From: JBDUDR01 sp040002845
Lineage (GTDB): Bacteria; Actinomycetota; Actinomycetes; Propionibacteriales; Nocardioidaceae
Assembly: GCA_040002845.1 (NCBI GenBank)
Contig: JBDUDR010000140.1
Span: 1 to 7,525, forward strand
Length of the DNA stretch: 7,525 nt
Direction: 5' to 3'
A model generated the notes under the pieces. It was not told the DNA's origin. It did no database searches and saw only the letters and a list, made by a program, of their open reading frames with translations. Position numbers and translations under genes: made by a program. Shown one piece after another: positions 1 to 5,852 of this stretch (positions are counted from its first letter, which is position 1; each line of letters opens with the position of its first letter).

Positions 1-1
1 C

Positions 2-73
2 TCTTCGAGCATTCTCATCGTCGCTCTTTCTGTTGCCCTATACGTGACGTTCAGACGCAAGGGCTGGCTGTAG
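2..73 (+). CDS. C-terminal end of a membrane protein, possibly a CorA-like Mg2+ transporter (partial)
   Basis: The window opens inside a forward reading frame (frame from base 2) that stops at TAG 71-73. The 23 visible residues are a hydrophobic helix (ILIVALSVALYV) followed by a basic end, TFRRKGWL. A last transmembrane helix with a short basic tail ending in K/R-x-x-WL is what I remember of CorA-family divalent cation channels from actinobacteria, where the cytoplasmic C-terminus follows TM2. The GMN signature that would settle this lies outside the window. The gene converges on the PBP gene with only 7 bases between the stop codons. The coding call rests on an open frame of sensible membrane-protein composition; the CorA identity is a guess. 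Confidence 0.5.
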   Translation, partial: SSSILIVALSVALYVTFRRKGWL

Positions 74-80
74 AGACCAC

Positions 81-2474
81 TCAGCCACCTCCGCCACCCG
101 GCGGTGGCCCGTGCGGTGGCCCGTTACCTCCTCCGCCACCACCGCCGCCGCCACCACCGCCGCCGCCGCCTCCGCCGCCTCCGCCGCCTTGCGGAGGAAC
201 GTACGGAGTGCCGTCGGACAGGTAGATGGTCACCGTCGAGCCTTCGCCGACACTGTTGTACGCGCCGGGGTCCGTGTAGGCGACGGTGCCATACGGCTGG
301 TCGGAGTCGACCAGGTAGCCCTCGACCGGATAGAACCCGGCATCTCGCAGAACCTGCTTGGCTGCGTCGAGACTCAAGCCGACCACCGACGGCACCGTGG
401 TCGGGGTGCCATTGATCACCTGCTGGCCAGCGGGGACGAACGTCGCGTTGGGGAGCATGCCTTCGATCGCGTGCATGGCATCGCCCCAGATCGGACCCGC
501 CGTGGTGGACCCGTGCGTGGAGGATGTGTAGATGCCGCCGAGCGACTGCCCGTCAAGGGTGATCCAGTTTCCGTTCGCGTCGGCACCGGCGACCATGGCT
601 GCACCGGCCAGGTTGGGTGTGTAGCCGCAGAACCAGACCGCATAGTGCGAGTCGGTGGTGCCGGTCTTGGCTGCCGACTGCTGACTCAGTCCCAGGCCTG
701 CGGCACCCCCAAAACCAGTGGGCTCCTGGACGCCTCGCAGGACCTCGTTGACGCCGTCCGCGACGTACTTGGGAACCACCCGCTCGCACTTCGGCTTGGC
801 CACCTTGATGGCCCTGCCGGTCCGGTCCTGGATCGCGGTCACCGGCTGCGACGTGCAGTGGACGCCACGATTCGCGAAGGTGGCGTACGCCTCGGCCATC
901 TCGAGCGGGCTCACCGATGTAACGCCAAGGGTGAACGAGCCGACCTCGTCACGCACGGTGGCCGGGATGCCCATCTTGCGGGCCAGCCGCCACGGCATAC
1001 AGATGCCGGTACGCTGCTCCAGCTGCACGTAGAACGTGTTCACCGACAGCTGGGTGCCGGTGTAGAGGTTCATCGCCCCTGAGTCCGTCGAGTTGTGCAC
1101 GTCGAACTGGTCCGCCCATGTCCCGTAGCACGTCTTGTACGGGACGAACGACATGTCCTTCTCTGAGGGCGAGTCGATCGTCGTCAAAAGCGGGATCCCC
1201 TGCTTGATGGCAGCCGCCAGCACGAACACCTTGAACGTCGATCCGGCCTGGAAGCCGTTGGAGTCGCCGTACTTCTTGCCCACCACATAATCGAGATAGG
1301 TCTCGCCCTGCTTCTTCTTGTCGCCCATAGGCCGTGACTGTGAGAGCGCGCGGACGGCGCCGCTGCCCGGCACGACGAACGCCAGCCCGCCGATCGCGTG
1401 GTCGGTGGGGTAGATGTGGGACTCCACAGAGCGGTCGGCGGCTCGCTGCATCTTCAGGTTGATCGTGGTGTGGATGGTGAGCCCGCCGGTCTCCAGGGTG
1501 TGCTCCCGCGCCGCAGGGGTCGCGCCGAGCGCGCGATCTTGCAAGAGCCAGCGGCGGGTGTAGTCGCAGAAGAACGGTGCCTTGGAGTTGACGCATCCGT
1601 TGAGCAACGGCTGCACATCGAGCCCGAGCGGAGTCGCCTTGGCGGCCGCGGCGTCCGAGGTGGAGATGATGTTGAGATCGGCCATCTGGTCCAGCACGGT
1701 GTCGCGGCGGTCTTTGCCCTCGATCGGATGGTTGGTCGGGTCATAACCGGTCGGGTTCTTGACCAGGCCGGCGAGCGTGGCCGCCTCCGTCAAGGTCAGC
1801 TTCCTGGCAGTCGTGTCGAAGTAGTGGTGAGCAGCGGACTGGATGCCGTACGCCCCGTCGCCGAAGTATGCGATGTTGAGGTAGCGGGTGAGGATCTGGT
1901 CCTTGGTCAGCTTGTTCTCGACGCCGATCGCGAGTCGGAGCTCGTAGAGCTTGCGCGAGTAGGTGTCCGCGGTCGCGGCCGCGATCTTCTTCTCGTTGCC
2001 GGCAGCCGCCTCGACCAGGCTCATCTTGACGTACTGCTGGGTGATGGTGGACCCGCCTTGGACCACGCCCGTCGCGGACTGGTTGGCGATGAACGCCCTG
2101 ATCGTGCCCTTGATGTCGAGCGCGCCGTGGTCGTAGAACCGTTCGTCCTCGATTGCCACGATCGCCTTCTGCATGATCGGGGCGACTTCGTTGAGCGAGC
2201 GGACGTTGGTGCGGTCCTCGGTGAAGAAGCTCGCGATGTGCTTGCCGTTGGCGGCCAGCACGACGCTCTTTTCCGGCGTAGCCTGGCGGAGCAGCTTCAG
2301 GGGCAGCGCTTCCATGGCGTCGGCGGTCTTCTTTGCCGTCAGCCCGATCAGACCGGCCATCGGGATCGCCAGCCCGGCGACCAGGGCGCCGGTCAGGACG
2401 CTCAGACCCAGCAATACGACGATCTGGTGAACCACGCCACTTTGGTCGCGGGGCCGCCTCCAACGCACGAACAT
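81..2474 (-). CDS. ponA2: Bifunctional class A penicillin-binding protein with PASTA domain (PonA2-like)
   Basis: Membrane-anchored peptidoglycan synthase that polymerises lipid II glycan strands and cross-links the peptides outside the cell. Numbered from ATG 2474 (797 aa): short basic N-terminus; membrane anchor about 14-44; GT51 glycosyltransferase with catalytic Glu109 in EDERFYDH and QGGSTITQQ at 139-147; transpeptidase with SxxK nucleophile Ser412/Lys415 (GSTFK), SVN at 477-479 and KTG at 603-605; one PASTA domain about 693-754; then a run of 21 glycines (763-783) and a Gly/Pro tail. All catalytic motifs are intact. The frame stays open upstream to GTG 2582, adding 36 basic residues, but that start has no SD and the extension has weaker third-position GC. 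ATG 2474 has a -10-like TACCCT 7 bases upstream, fitting a leaderless start, and it places the anchor at the N-terminus as in M. tuberculosis PonA2. The gene is divergent from the WhiB gene, as ponA2 is from whiB4. Confidence 0.93.
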   Translation of the reverse strand: MFVRWRRPRDQSGVVHQIVVLLGLSVLTGALVAGLAIPMAGLIGLTAKKTADAMEALPLKLLRQATPEKSVVLAANGKHIASFFTEDRTNVRSLNEVAPIMQKAIVAIEDERFYDHGALDIKGTIRAFIANQSATGVVQGGSTITQQYVKMSLVEAAAGNEKKIAAATADTYSRKLYELRLAIGVENKLTKDQILTRYLNIAYFGDGAYGIQSAAHHYFDTTARKLTLTEAATLAGLVKNPTGYDPTNHPIEGKDRRDTVLDQMADLNIISTSDAAAAKATPLGLDVQPLLNGCVNSKAPFFCDYTRRWLLQDRALGATPAAREHTLETGGLTIHTTINLKMQRAADRSVESHIYPTDHAIGGLAFVVPGSGAVRALSQSRPMGDKKKQGETYLDYVVGKKYGDSNGFQAGSTFKVFVLAAAIKQGIPLLTTIDSPSEKDMSFVPYKTCYGTWADQFDVHNSTDSGAMNLYTGTQLSVNTFYVQLEQRTGICMPWRLARKMGIPATVRDEVGSFTLGVTSVSPLEMAEAYATFANRGVHCTSQPVTAIQDRTGRAIKVAKPKCERVVPKYVADGVNEVLRGVQEPTGFGGAAGLGLSQQSAAKTGTTDSHYAVWFCGYTPNLAGAAMVAGADANGNWITLDGQSLGGIYTSSTHGSTTAGPIWGDAMHAIEGMLPNATFVPAGQQVINGTPTTVPSVVGLSLDAAKQVLRDAGFYPVEGYLVDSDQPYGTVAYTDPGAYNSVGEGSTVTIYLSDGTPYVPPQGGGGGGGGGGGGGGGGGGGGGNGPPHGPPPGGGGG
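126..188. repeat. Imperfect trinucleotide tract encoding poly-glycine
   Basis: Twenty-one consecutive GCC/ACC/TCC triplets on the plus strand read as glycine codons GGC/GGT/GGA in the PBP on the minus strand. The tract mixes three synonymous codons, so it is imperfect at the DNA level, although it contains perfect (GCC)n stretches of three to four units. A further five glycine codons close the protein at 84-98. Confidence 0.9.
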
Positions 2475-2481
2475 GGCCCCA

Positions 2482-2487
2482 AGGGTA
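2482..2487 (-). promoter_or_regulatory. Possible leaderless -10 element for the PBP gene
   Basis: On the minus strand, TACCCT (fits the actinobacterial TANNNT -10) ends 7 bases before ATG 2474, the spacing expected if transcription starts at the start codon. No good -35 lies 16-18 bases upstream; the nearest is TTGCGG with a 20-base gap. There is only a weak GGGG just before the ATG, so a conventional SD start is not well supported. The main value of this site is in choosing the start codon. Confidence 0.35.
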
Positions 2488-2694
2488 CGGCCTTTCGCCC
2501 GACGCTTCCGCAACGTCCGCCGAAGGGTGGCATATCCAGGCTGTCGGGCTTCGGTTAGGGCGCGGCTCGCAGCGTGCATCACAGTGTTTGGGGTAATTCA
2601 CCGGGGGTCAGGGAGGCTGTTGCGTGTTGAGGGTTCCGCATCAGCGGCTGGCTGGATGTTCGGGTGGGCGTACGCGATGTCTTGCTTCTTCGTC

Positions 2695-2759
2695 GCATCG
2701 ACAGGCTGAGAATTGCTGCCGCCGGACGCTGAGAACATCAAAAGACAGCCTGTCGATGC
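2695..2759. repeat. 14-bp perfect inverted repeat with 37-base loop
   Basis: GCATCGACAGGCTG at 2695-2708 is matched exactly by its reverse complement CAGCCTGTCGATGC at 2746-2759. The loop (2709-2745) also holds one of two copies of the octamer GCTGAGAA (2705-2712 and 2728-2735). The loop is long for an intrinsic terminator and no U-tract follows. No transcription unit would need a terminator in this divergent region. It could be a large mRNA hairpin, paired operators, or terminal repeats of a small decayed element. Confidence 0.8.
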
Positions 2760-2791
2760 AGCGCGGATGCGTGGAGCCGCAGCGGCATCGG

Positions 2792-2834
2792 TTGGGGTGC
2801 ACCACACGCTGATTTGGGTGCACCACACGATGAT
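2792..2834. repeat. Tandem operator-like repeat with GGTGCACC palindrome, 21-bp period
   Basis: GGGTGCACCACACG occurs at 2795-2808 and again, identical, at 2816-2829. Allowing two mismatches, the similarity extends to about 22 bp per copy (2792-2813 and 2813-2834). Each copy centres on the 8-bp palindrome GGTGCACC. A 21-bp period is two turns of B-DNA, so both palindromes face the same side, as expected for cooperative binding of a dimeric regulator. The cognate protein cannot be named from sequence. Confidence 0.6.
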
Positions 2835-2995
2835 GAGAGCGCTCCCGGACCGCCGATCCCCGCCGGGCATCGCAAAAAGCGACGTTCCGGTAGACGACCC
2901 GGTCACCGGACAGCATCACCGTCACACTTTGCACGCAGGGCACGGGCGAGTTACCAACCTGCGGTGCGGACGCAGCTGGGCGCTCTGCGGCGACC

Positions 2996-3054
2996 GAATA
3001 GTCCGTTTGGTCTTCTTGTGCACGTAGAGTAGTGTGTCGGAATAGTCCGTTTGG
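2996..3054. repeat. 15-bp perfect direct repeat, 44-bp period, upstream of the WhiB gene
   Basis: GAATAGTCCGTTTGG is found at 2996-3010 and again at 3040-3054. The two copies bracket a candidate -10 (TAGAGT, 3025-3030): the first overlaps the expected -35 position and the second the expected transcription start. The 44-bp centre-to-centre distance is close to four helical turns. This is the arrangement of a two-site operator, but the regulator is unknown. Confidence 0.65.
3002..3030 (+). promoter_or_regulatory. Candidate promoter of the WhiB-family gene
   Basis: TAGAGT at 3025-3030 fits the TANNNT -10 pattern. The -35 position 17 bases upstream (TCCGTT, 3002-3007) is poor, as is common for activator-dependent promoters. 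A start near 3037 would give an untranslated leader of about 140 bases. The flanking 15-bp repeats are the best argument for placing the promoter here. An alternative -35, TTGTGC at 3016-3021, has no good partner -10. Confidence 0.3.
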
Positions 3055-3162
3055 GCCATGAGAAAGTGAGCCGCCTGGGTTCTGCCGAACGTGACCTGTT
3101 GTGCGTACGGTCGTTGAACCTAGGGAAGTATCCCCGAATTGGCACACTGGAGCGACCCTCTC

Positions 3163-3170
3163 GGGAGGGG
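3163..3170 (+). promoter_or_regulatory. Ribosome binding site fixing the WhiB start
   Basis: GGGAGGGG lies 6 bases before ATG 3177. The frame is open for 42 more codons upstream from TTG 3051, but only ATG 3177 has this SD, and it gives the usual short N-terminus before the first Fe-S cysteine. Confidence 0.75.
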
Positions 3171-3176
3171 AACAGT

Positions 3177-3479
3177 ATGTGGAATGAAGACTGGGCAGAC
3201 AAGGCAGTCTGTCGAGCCGGCGGGCCGGACGCATTGTTCGTGCGCGGCGCCGCACAAAACCGAGCCAAACAACTCTGCGCCAGCTGCCCGGTGCGCATCG
3301 AGTGCCTCGCCGAAGCGCTCGACAACCGCATCGAATGGGGCGTCTGGGGCGGCATGACGGAGCGAGAGCGGCGTGCCTTGCTCAAGCGCCGCCCCACCAT
3401 CACCTCTTGGCGGGGCCTCCTGCAAACCGCACGCGATGATCACGCACGGGTGCACGCGGCAACGTCGTTCGCCAGCTGA
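3177..3479 (+). CDS. wblA: WhiB-family Fe-S transcriptional regulator (WblA/WhiB4 type)
   Basis: Small redox-responsive DNA-associated regulator of actinobacteria that binds a [4Fe-4S] cluster. The 100-aa product has the four cluster cysteines Cys12, Cys34, Cys37 and Cys43 (spacing C-x21-C-x2-C-x5-C). The turn motif GVWGG is at 55-59, followed by TERERRALLKRRP, the basic C-terminal stretch used for DNA contact. The text around ALFVRGAAQNRAK and EALDNRIEWGVWGG agrees with my memory of Streptomyces WblA and mycobacterial WhiB4 rather than WhiB1/2/3/7. Placement also agrees: divergent from a PASTA-type PBP and convergent (6 bases between stops) with a pair of ArsA-like ATPases. WblA is known as a developmental regulator and down-regulator of antibiotic production in Streptomyces; WhiB4 is an oxygen/NO-responsive factor in mycobacteria. 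Repeats at 2996-3054 and 2792-2834 suggest complex control. Confidence 0.93.
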   Translation: MWNEDWADKAVCRAGGPDALFVRGAAQNRAKQLCASCPVRIECLAEALDNRIEWGVWGGMTERERRALLKRRPTITSWRGLLQTARDDHARVHAATSFAS

Positions 3480-3485
3480 CGCTGT

Positions 3486-4670
3486 CTAGGCGCCGACCAC
3501 CAGCGCGCCTACCTCGCGCAACCCCGCCAGATCGTGCACATCTCGCGGCAAGGTGGGTACATACGCTGTCGAAACCCGGGGGTGGGCGGCGGCGAACCTG
3601 CGGCGCAGCCGCCGCTCCCGGGCGACCGATCGCGCCCGGTCTGCATGCAGCCGCAGCATGCCGGCCGTCACAGGATGGTCCTCGGCGATCCGCTCGGCCG
3701 CCGTCGTGGCCTGCTCGAAGGTGAGACCCGGGATCGGATTGATGGTCACGCGGTTGAGCAGGAGTCCGGCCAACGGCATGCCATCGCGGCTCAGCCGTTC
3801 GACGAAGTACGCTGCCTCGCGCAACGAGTCGGACTCCGGAGTCGCCACCACGACGAACGCGGTCTCCTTGGCCTTCAGCAGGGCGTACGTCGCCTCCGCA
3901 CGCTGGCGGAATCCACCGAACAACGTGTCGAACGCTGCCACGAACGTCTGAACATCGCGGAGCACCTGCGTACCAAGCACCTTGTTGATCGCGTTCGTCA
4001 CCACCCTGACCCCAACGCTCAGCATCCGGGTCGGTCCCTTGGCCGGCGCCAGCAGCAACCTGATCAGCCGTCCGTCGAGCAGGCTCGACAACCGCTCGGG
4101 GGCGTCCAAAAAGTCAAGCGCCGACCGCGAGGGGGGCGTGTCTACCACGATGAGATCCCAGCGATCGCCTGCCTTCGCGTCGCGATGGAGCTGGCCGAGC
4201 TTCTCCATCGCCATGTACTCCTGGGTCCCGGCGAACGAGCTCGACAGTGCTTGGTAGAAGGGGTTGGCGAGGATCTGGGCCGCCTTCTCCGGGCTCGCGT
4301 GTGCCTCGACGACCTCGTCGAAGGTCCGCTTCATGTCGAGCATCATGGCGTCGAGCCGACCGCCACTGGACTCGTCGACATCTCGTACTGCCCGGGGCAC
4401 GTTGTCGAGCTCGGTCAAGCCCATCGATTGGGCAAGCCTGCGCGCCGGGTCGATCGTGAGCACCACCGCCCGGCGTCCCTGCTCGGCCGCTCGCAGCGCC
4501 AACGCGGCGCTCGCCGTGGTCTTGCCCACCCCGCCGGAGCCGCAGCACACGATGATGCGTACGCCGCGATCGGCCAGCAGCGCGTCCACATCAAGTCGCG
4601 GGATGTCGTTGAGTCTGGCCGCCAGCGGGCCCACCCTGGGGCCGGGTCGTCTGCGCTTCGGAGCGGTCAT
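3486..4670 (-). CDS. ArsA/Get3-like ATPase, second gene of the pair
   Basis: Soluble P-loop ATPase of the ArsA/Get3 (SIMIBI) class, 394 aa. Visible: Walker A GSGGVGKTT at 44-52 preceded by a Cys42-Cys43 pair; the switch-like LTIDPARRLAQSMGL at 71-85; and VDTPPSRSALDFLD at 176-189, the Walker B/switch region. Those two cysteines are the only ones in the protein, so the spread cysteine triad that binds arsenite in the E. coli ArsA pump is absent, and no arsenite-pump partner is in view. The ATG overlaps the stop of the upstream ATPase as ATGA (4667-4670), so the two are translationally coupled and probably form a heteromer. The orthologous pair is Rv3679-Rv3680 in M. tuberculosis. Substrate or client is not readable from sequence; automatic labels such as 'arsenic-transporting ATPase' or 'ion transporter' should be read as fold names only. 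Confidence 0.92.
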   Translation of the reverse strand: MTAPKRRRPGPRVGPLAARLNDIPRLDVDALLADRGVRIIVCCGSGGVGKTTASAALALRAAEQGRRAVVLTIDPARRLAQSMGLTELDNVPRAVRDVDESSGGRLDAMMLDMKRTFDEVVEAHASPEKAAQILANPFYQALSSSFAGTQEYMAMEKLGQLHRDAKAGDRWDLIVVDTPPSRSALDFLDAPERLSSLLDGRLIRLLLAPAKGPTRMLSVGVRVVTNAINKVLGTQVLRDVQTFVAAFDTLFGGFRQRAEATYALLKAKETAFVVVATPESDSLREAAYFVERLSRDGMPLAGLLLNRVTINPIPGLTFEQATTAAERIAEDHPVTAGMLRLHADRARSVARERRLRRRFAAAHPRVSTAYVPTLPRDVHDLAGLREVGALVVGA

Positions 4671-5695
4671 GCCATCCCCTGGTCGCGCAGGTCGGCCGCG
4701 AGCTCGTAGAGTCCGCCGAGGTCGATGCCGTCGGCGAGCTGGGGCAGCTCGAAGATGGGCTGTCCGAGCCGGTCGACGACTCTGCGTTGCTCAGCTTCGA
4801 GGGCCAGCCGCTCTGCGTGGTCGCGTGCCTCGGCGAGCAGACCGTTGATGACCTGTGGCTTGTCGTCGAGCCCCGCGGCAACCAGGCCGGCGCGTACCGC
4901 GTCGTCAGGCACCTCGTCGTCTGCGATCGCCGTGCGGGCACGCTCGTCGAGGCTGGGCCGTCGTACCACGTTGATGACCACGCCACCCACGGGTAGGCCG
5001 GCTTCCCGCAGCTCCGCGATGGCATCGCCGGTCTCCTGGACGGGCATCTCCTCGAGCACGGTGACCAGGTGGATGCGGGTCCTTTCGGATCGCATAAGCG
5101 ACATGATCGCGTCGCCTTGGTTGCGGATCGGGCCGACCTTGGCGAGTCCGGCGACCTCCTTGTTGACGTTGAGGAAACGTGCGATGCGGCCGGTGGGTGG
5201 GGCGTCGAGCACGACTGCGTCGTACACGAATCGCTTGGCAGGCCGGCGTCTGCGCGTTGCTTCGTAGACCTTCCCGGTGAGGAGTACGTCACGAAGTCCG
5301 GGCGCGATCGTGGTGGCGAAGTCGATGACCCCGAACCGGTCGAGAGCGCGACCTGCTCGGCGCATCTTGTAGTACATGTCCAGGTACTCGAGAAGCGCTT
5401 CCTCCGGGTCGATGGCCAGCGCATAGAGGTCACCGCCGTCCGGAGCCACCGCGATTCTGCGCTCCTCGTAAGGCAGGGGCGCTACGTCGAAGAGCTGGGC
5501 GATGCCCTGCCTACCTTCGGCTTCGCAGAGCAGGATCTTCCGGCCCCCGGCGGCCAGCGCAAGGGCCAGCGCGGCGGCGACCGTGGTCTTGCCGGTGCCA
5601 CCCTTGCCCGTGACGATATGCAGGCGCACGCCTGACCAGTCCGGTCGCTGCTGGTGGACGGGTTGCGTCGGGTCGCCCGATCGGCCTTTGGTCAC
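4667..5695 (-). CDS. ArsA/Get3-like ATPase, first gene of the pair
   Basis: P-loop ATPase of the ArsA/Get3 class, 342 aa from GTG 5695. Numbered from there: Walker A GKGGTGKTT about residues 30-38; the segment EAEGRQGIAQLFD replaces the usual DTDPA-type switch; LDAPPTGRIARFLN near 163-176 is the Walker B/switch region; EEMPVQET follows near 215. The frame is open to GTG 5743. I prefer GTG 5695 because a good promoter (-35 TTGACC 5726-5731, 16-base spacer, -10 TACGCT 5704-5709) ends 8 bases before it, which fits a leaderless mRNA. A later GTG at 5629, just before the P-loop strand, is also possible; none of the three has a convincing SD. The product should pair with the downstream ATPase through the ATGA overlap. 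One cysteine remains, and it is not in an arsenite-site pattern. Confidence 0.92.
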   Translation of the reverse strand: MTKGRSGDPTQPVHQQRPDWSGVRLHIVTGKGGTGKTTVAAALALALAAGGRKILLCEAEGRQGIAQLFDVAPLPYEERRIAVAPDGGDLYALAIDPEEALLEYLDMYYKMRRAGRALDRFGVIDFATTIAPGLRDVLLTGKVYEATRRRRPAKRFVYDAVVLDAPPTGRIARFLNVNKEVAGLAKVGPIRNQGDAIMSLMRSERTRIHLVTVLEEMPVQETGDAIAELREAGLPVGGVVINVVRRPSLDERARTAIADDEVPDDAVRAGLVAAGLDDKPQVINGLLAEARDHAERLALEAEQRRVVDRLGQPIFELPQLADGIDLGGLYELAADLRDQGMA

Positions 5696-5703
5696 GGGTA
5701 CCG

Positions 5704-5731
5704 AGCGTAGACGGCAGTCCTGCGCGGTCAA
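5704..5731 (-). promoter_or_regulatory. Sigma70-type promoter for the ArsA-like pair, likely leaderless
   Basis: On the minus strand TTGACC (5731-5726), a 16-base spacer and TACGCT (5709-5704) form one of the best promoter matches in the window. The -10 ends 8 bases before GTG 5695 in the ATPase frame. Transcription would then begin at or within a couple of bases of the start codon. Leaderless mRNAs of this kind are frequent in actinobacteria. Confidence 0.5.
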
Positions 5732-5798
5732 GGCCGCGGGCACCGTTGGGACCGGACGGACGGCCGTCTCGCCGCGTGCATCTACCTTGGCGGTAAAC

Positions 5799-5826
5799 CT
5801 GACGAGGCCGTCCCGCCCACTATCTT
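5799..5826 (+). promoter_or_regulatory. Candidate promoter for the small ORF at 5853
   Basis: CTGACG at 5799-5804 (4 of 6 to TTGACA), a 16-base spacer, and TATCTT at 5821-5826 (fits TANNNT). The expected start near 5833 leaves about 20 bases of leader, enough for the SD at 5842-5849. It runs back to back with the ATPase promoter. Confidence 0.45.
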
Positions 5827-5841
5827 GCTAGAAGAGAACAC

Positions 5842-5849
5842 GAGGAGGG
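5842..5849 (+). promoter_or_regulatory. Strong ribosome binding site before the small ORF
   Basis: GAGGAGGG, a near-perfect anti-SD match, ends 3 bases before GTG 5853. It is among the strongest SD matches in this window, and it stands in front of an ORF of only 38 codons. Confidence 0.6.
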
Positions 5850-5852
5850 CCC

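Larger units (their letters stand above)
2583..2994. other. Divergent intergenic region without a convincing gene
   Basis: This stretch lies between the PBP and WhiB genes. Several open frames cross it on both strands, but their translations are Arg/Ala/His-rich with no recognisable motif, no SD and no actinobacterial codon bias, so I treat it as regulatory or non-coding. It contains a long inverted repeat and a tandem palindromic repeat, listed separately. A long upstream region fits a heavily regulated wblA/whiB4 gene. Confidence 0.6.

Noticed and set aside
126..188. GCC-rich repeat tract as a CRISPR or other non-coding array
   Set aside because: There are no spacers; it is a glycine codon run inside the PBP frame.
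1398..2558. 386-codon plus-strand open frame across the PBP gene
   Set aside because: It is the antisense shadow of a high-GC coding region; the translation has no domain, and the minus-strand PBP motifs are unambiguous.
2713..3027. Plus-strand ORFs in the PBP-WhiB intergenic region as small genes
   Set aside because: No SD, composition unlike real genes, and they run through the operator-like repeats.
3079..3090. GTTC-N4-GAAC inverted repeat in the WhiB leader, looking like a LexA/SOS box
   Set aside because: The actinobacterial LexA box has the half-sites in the opposite order (GAAC-N4-GTTC), and this short symmetry is easily met by chance.
3534..4709. 391-codon plus-strand open frame opposite the second ATPase
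   Set aside because: Antisense shadow, Arg/His/Gly-rich, no motif, while the minus strand has intact P-loop ATPase motifs.
3177..5695. An arsenic resistance operon, suggested by the ArsA fold
   Set aside because: No arsR, arsB/acr3, arsC or arsD nearby, and the arsenite-binding cysteine pattern is missing. The genes match the actinobacterial wblA-linked ATPase pair instead.
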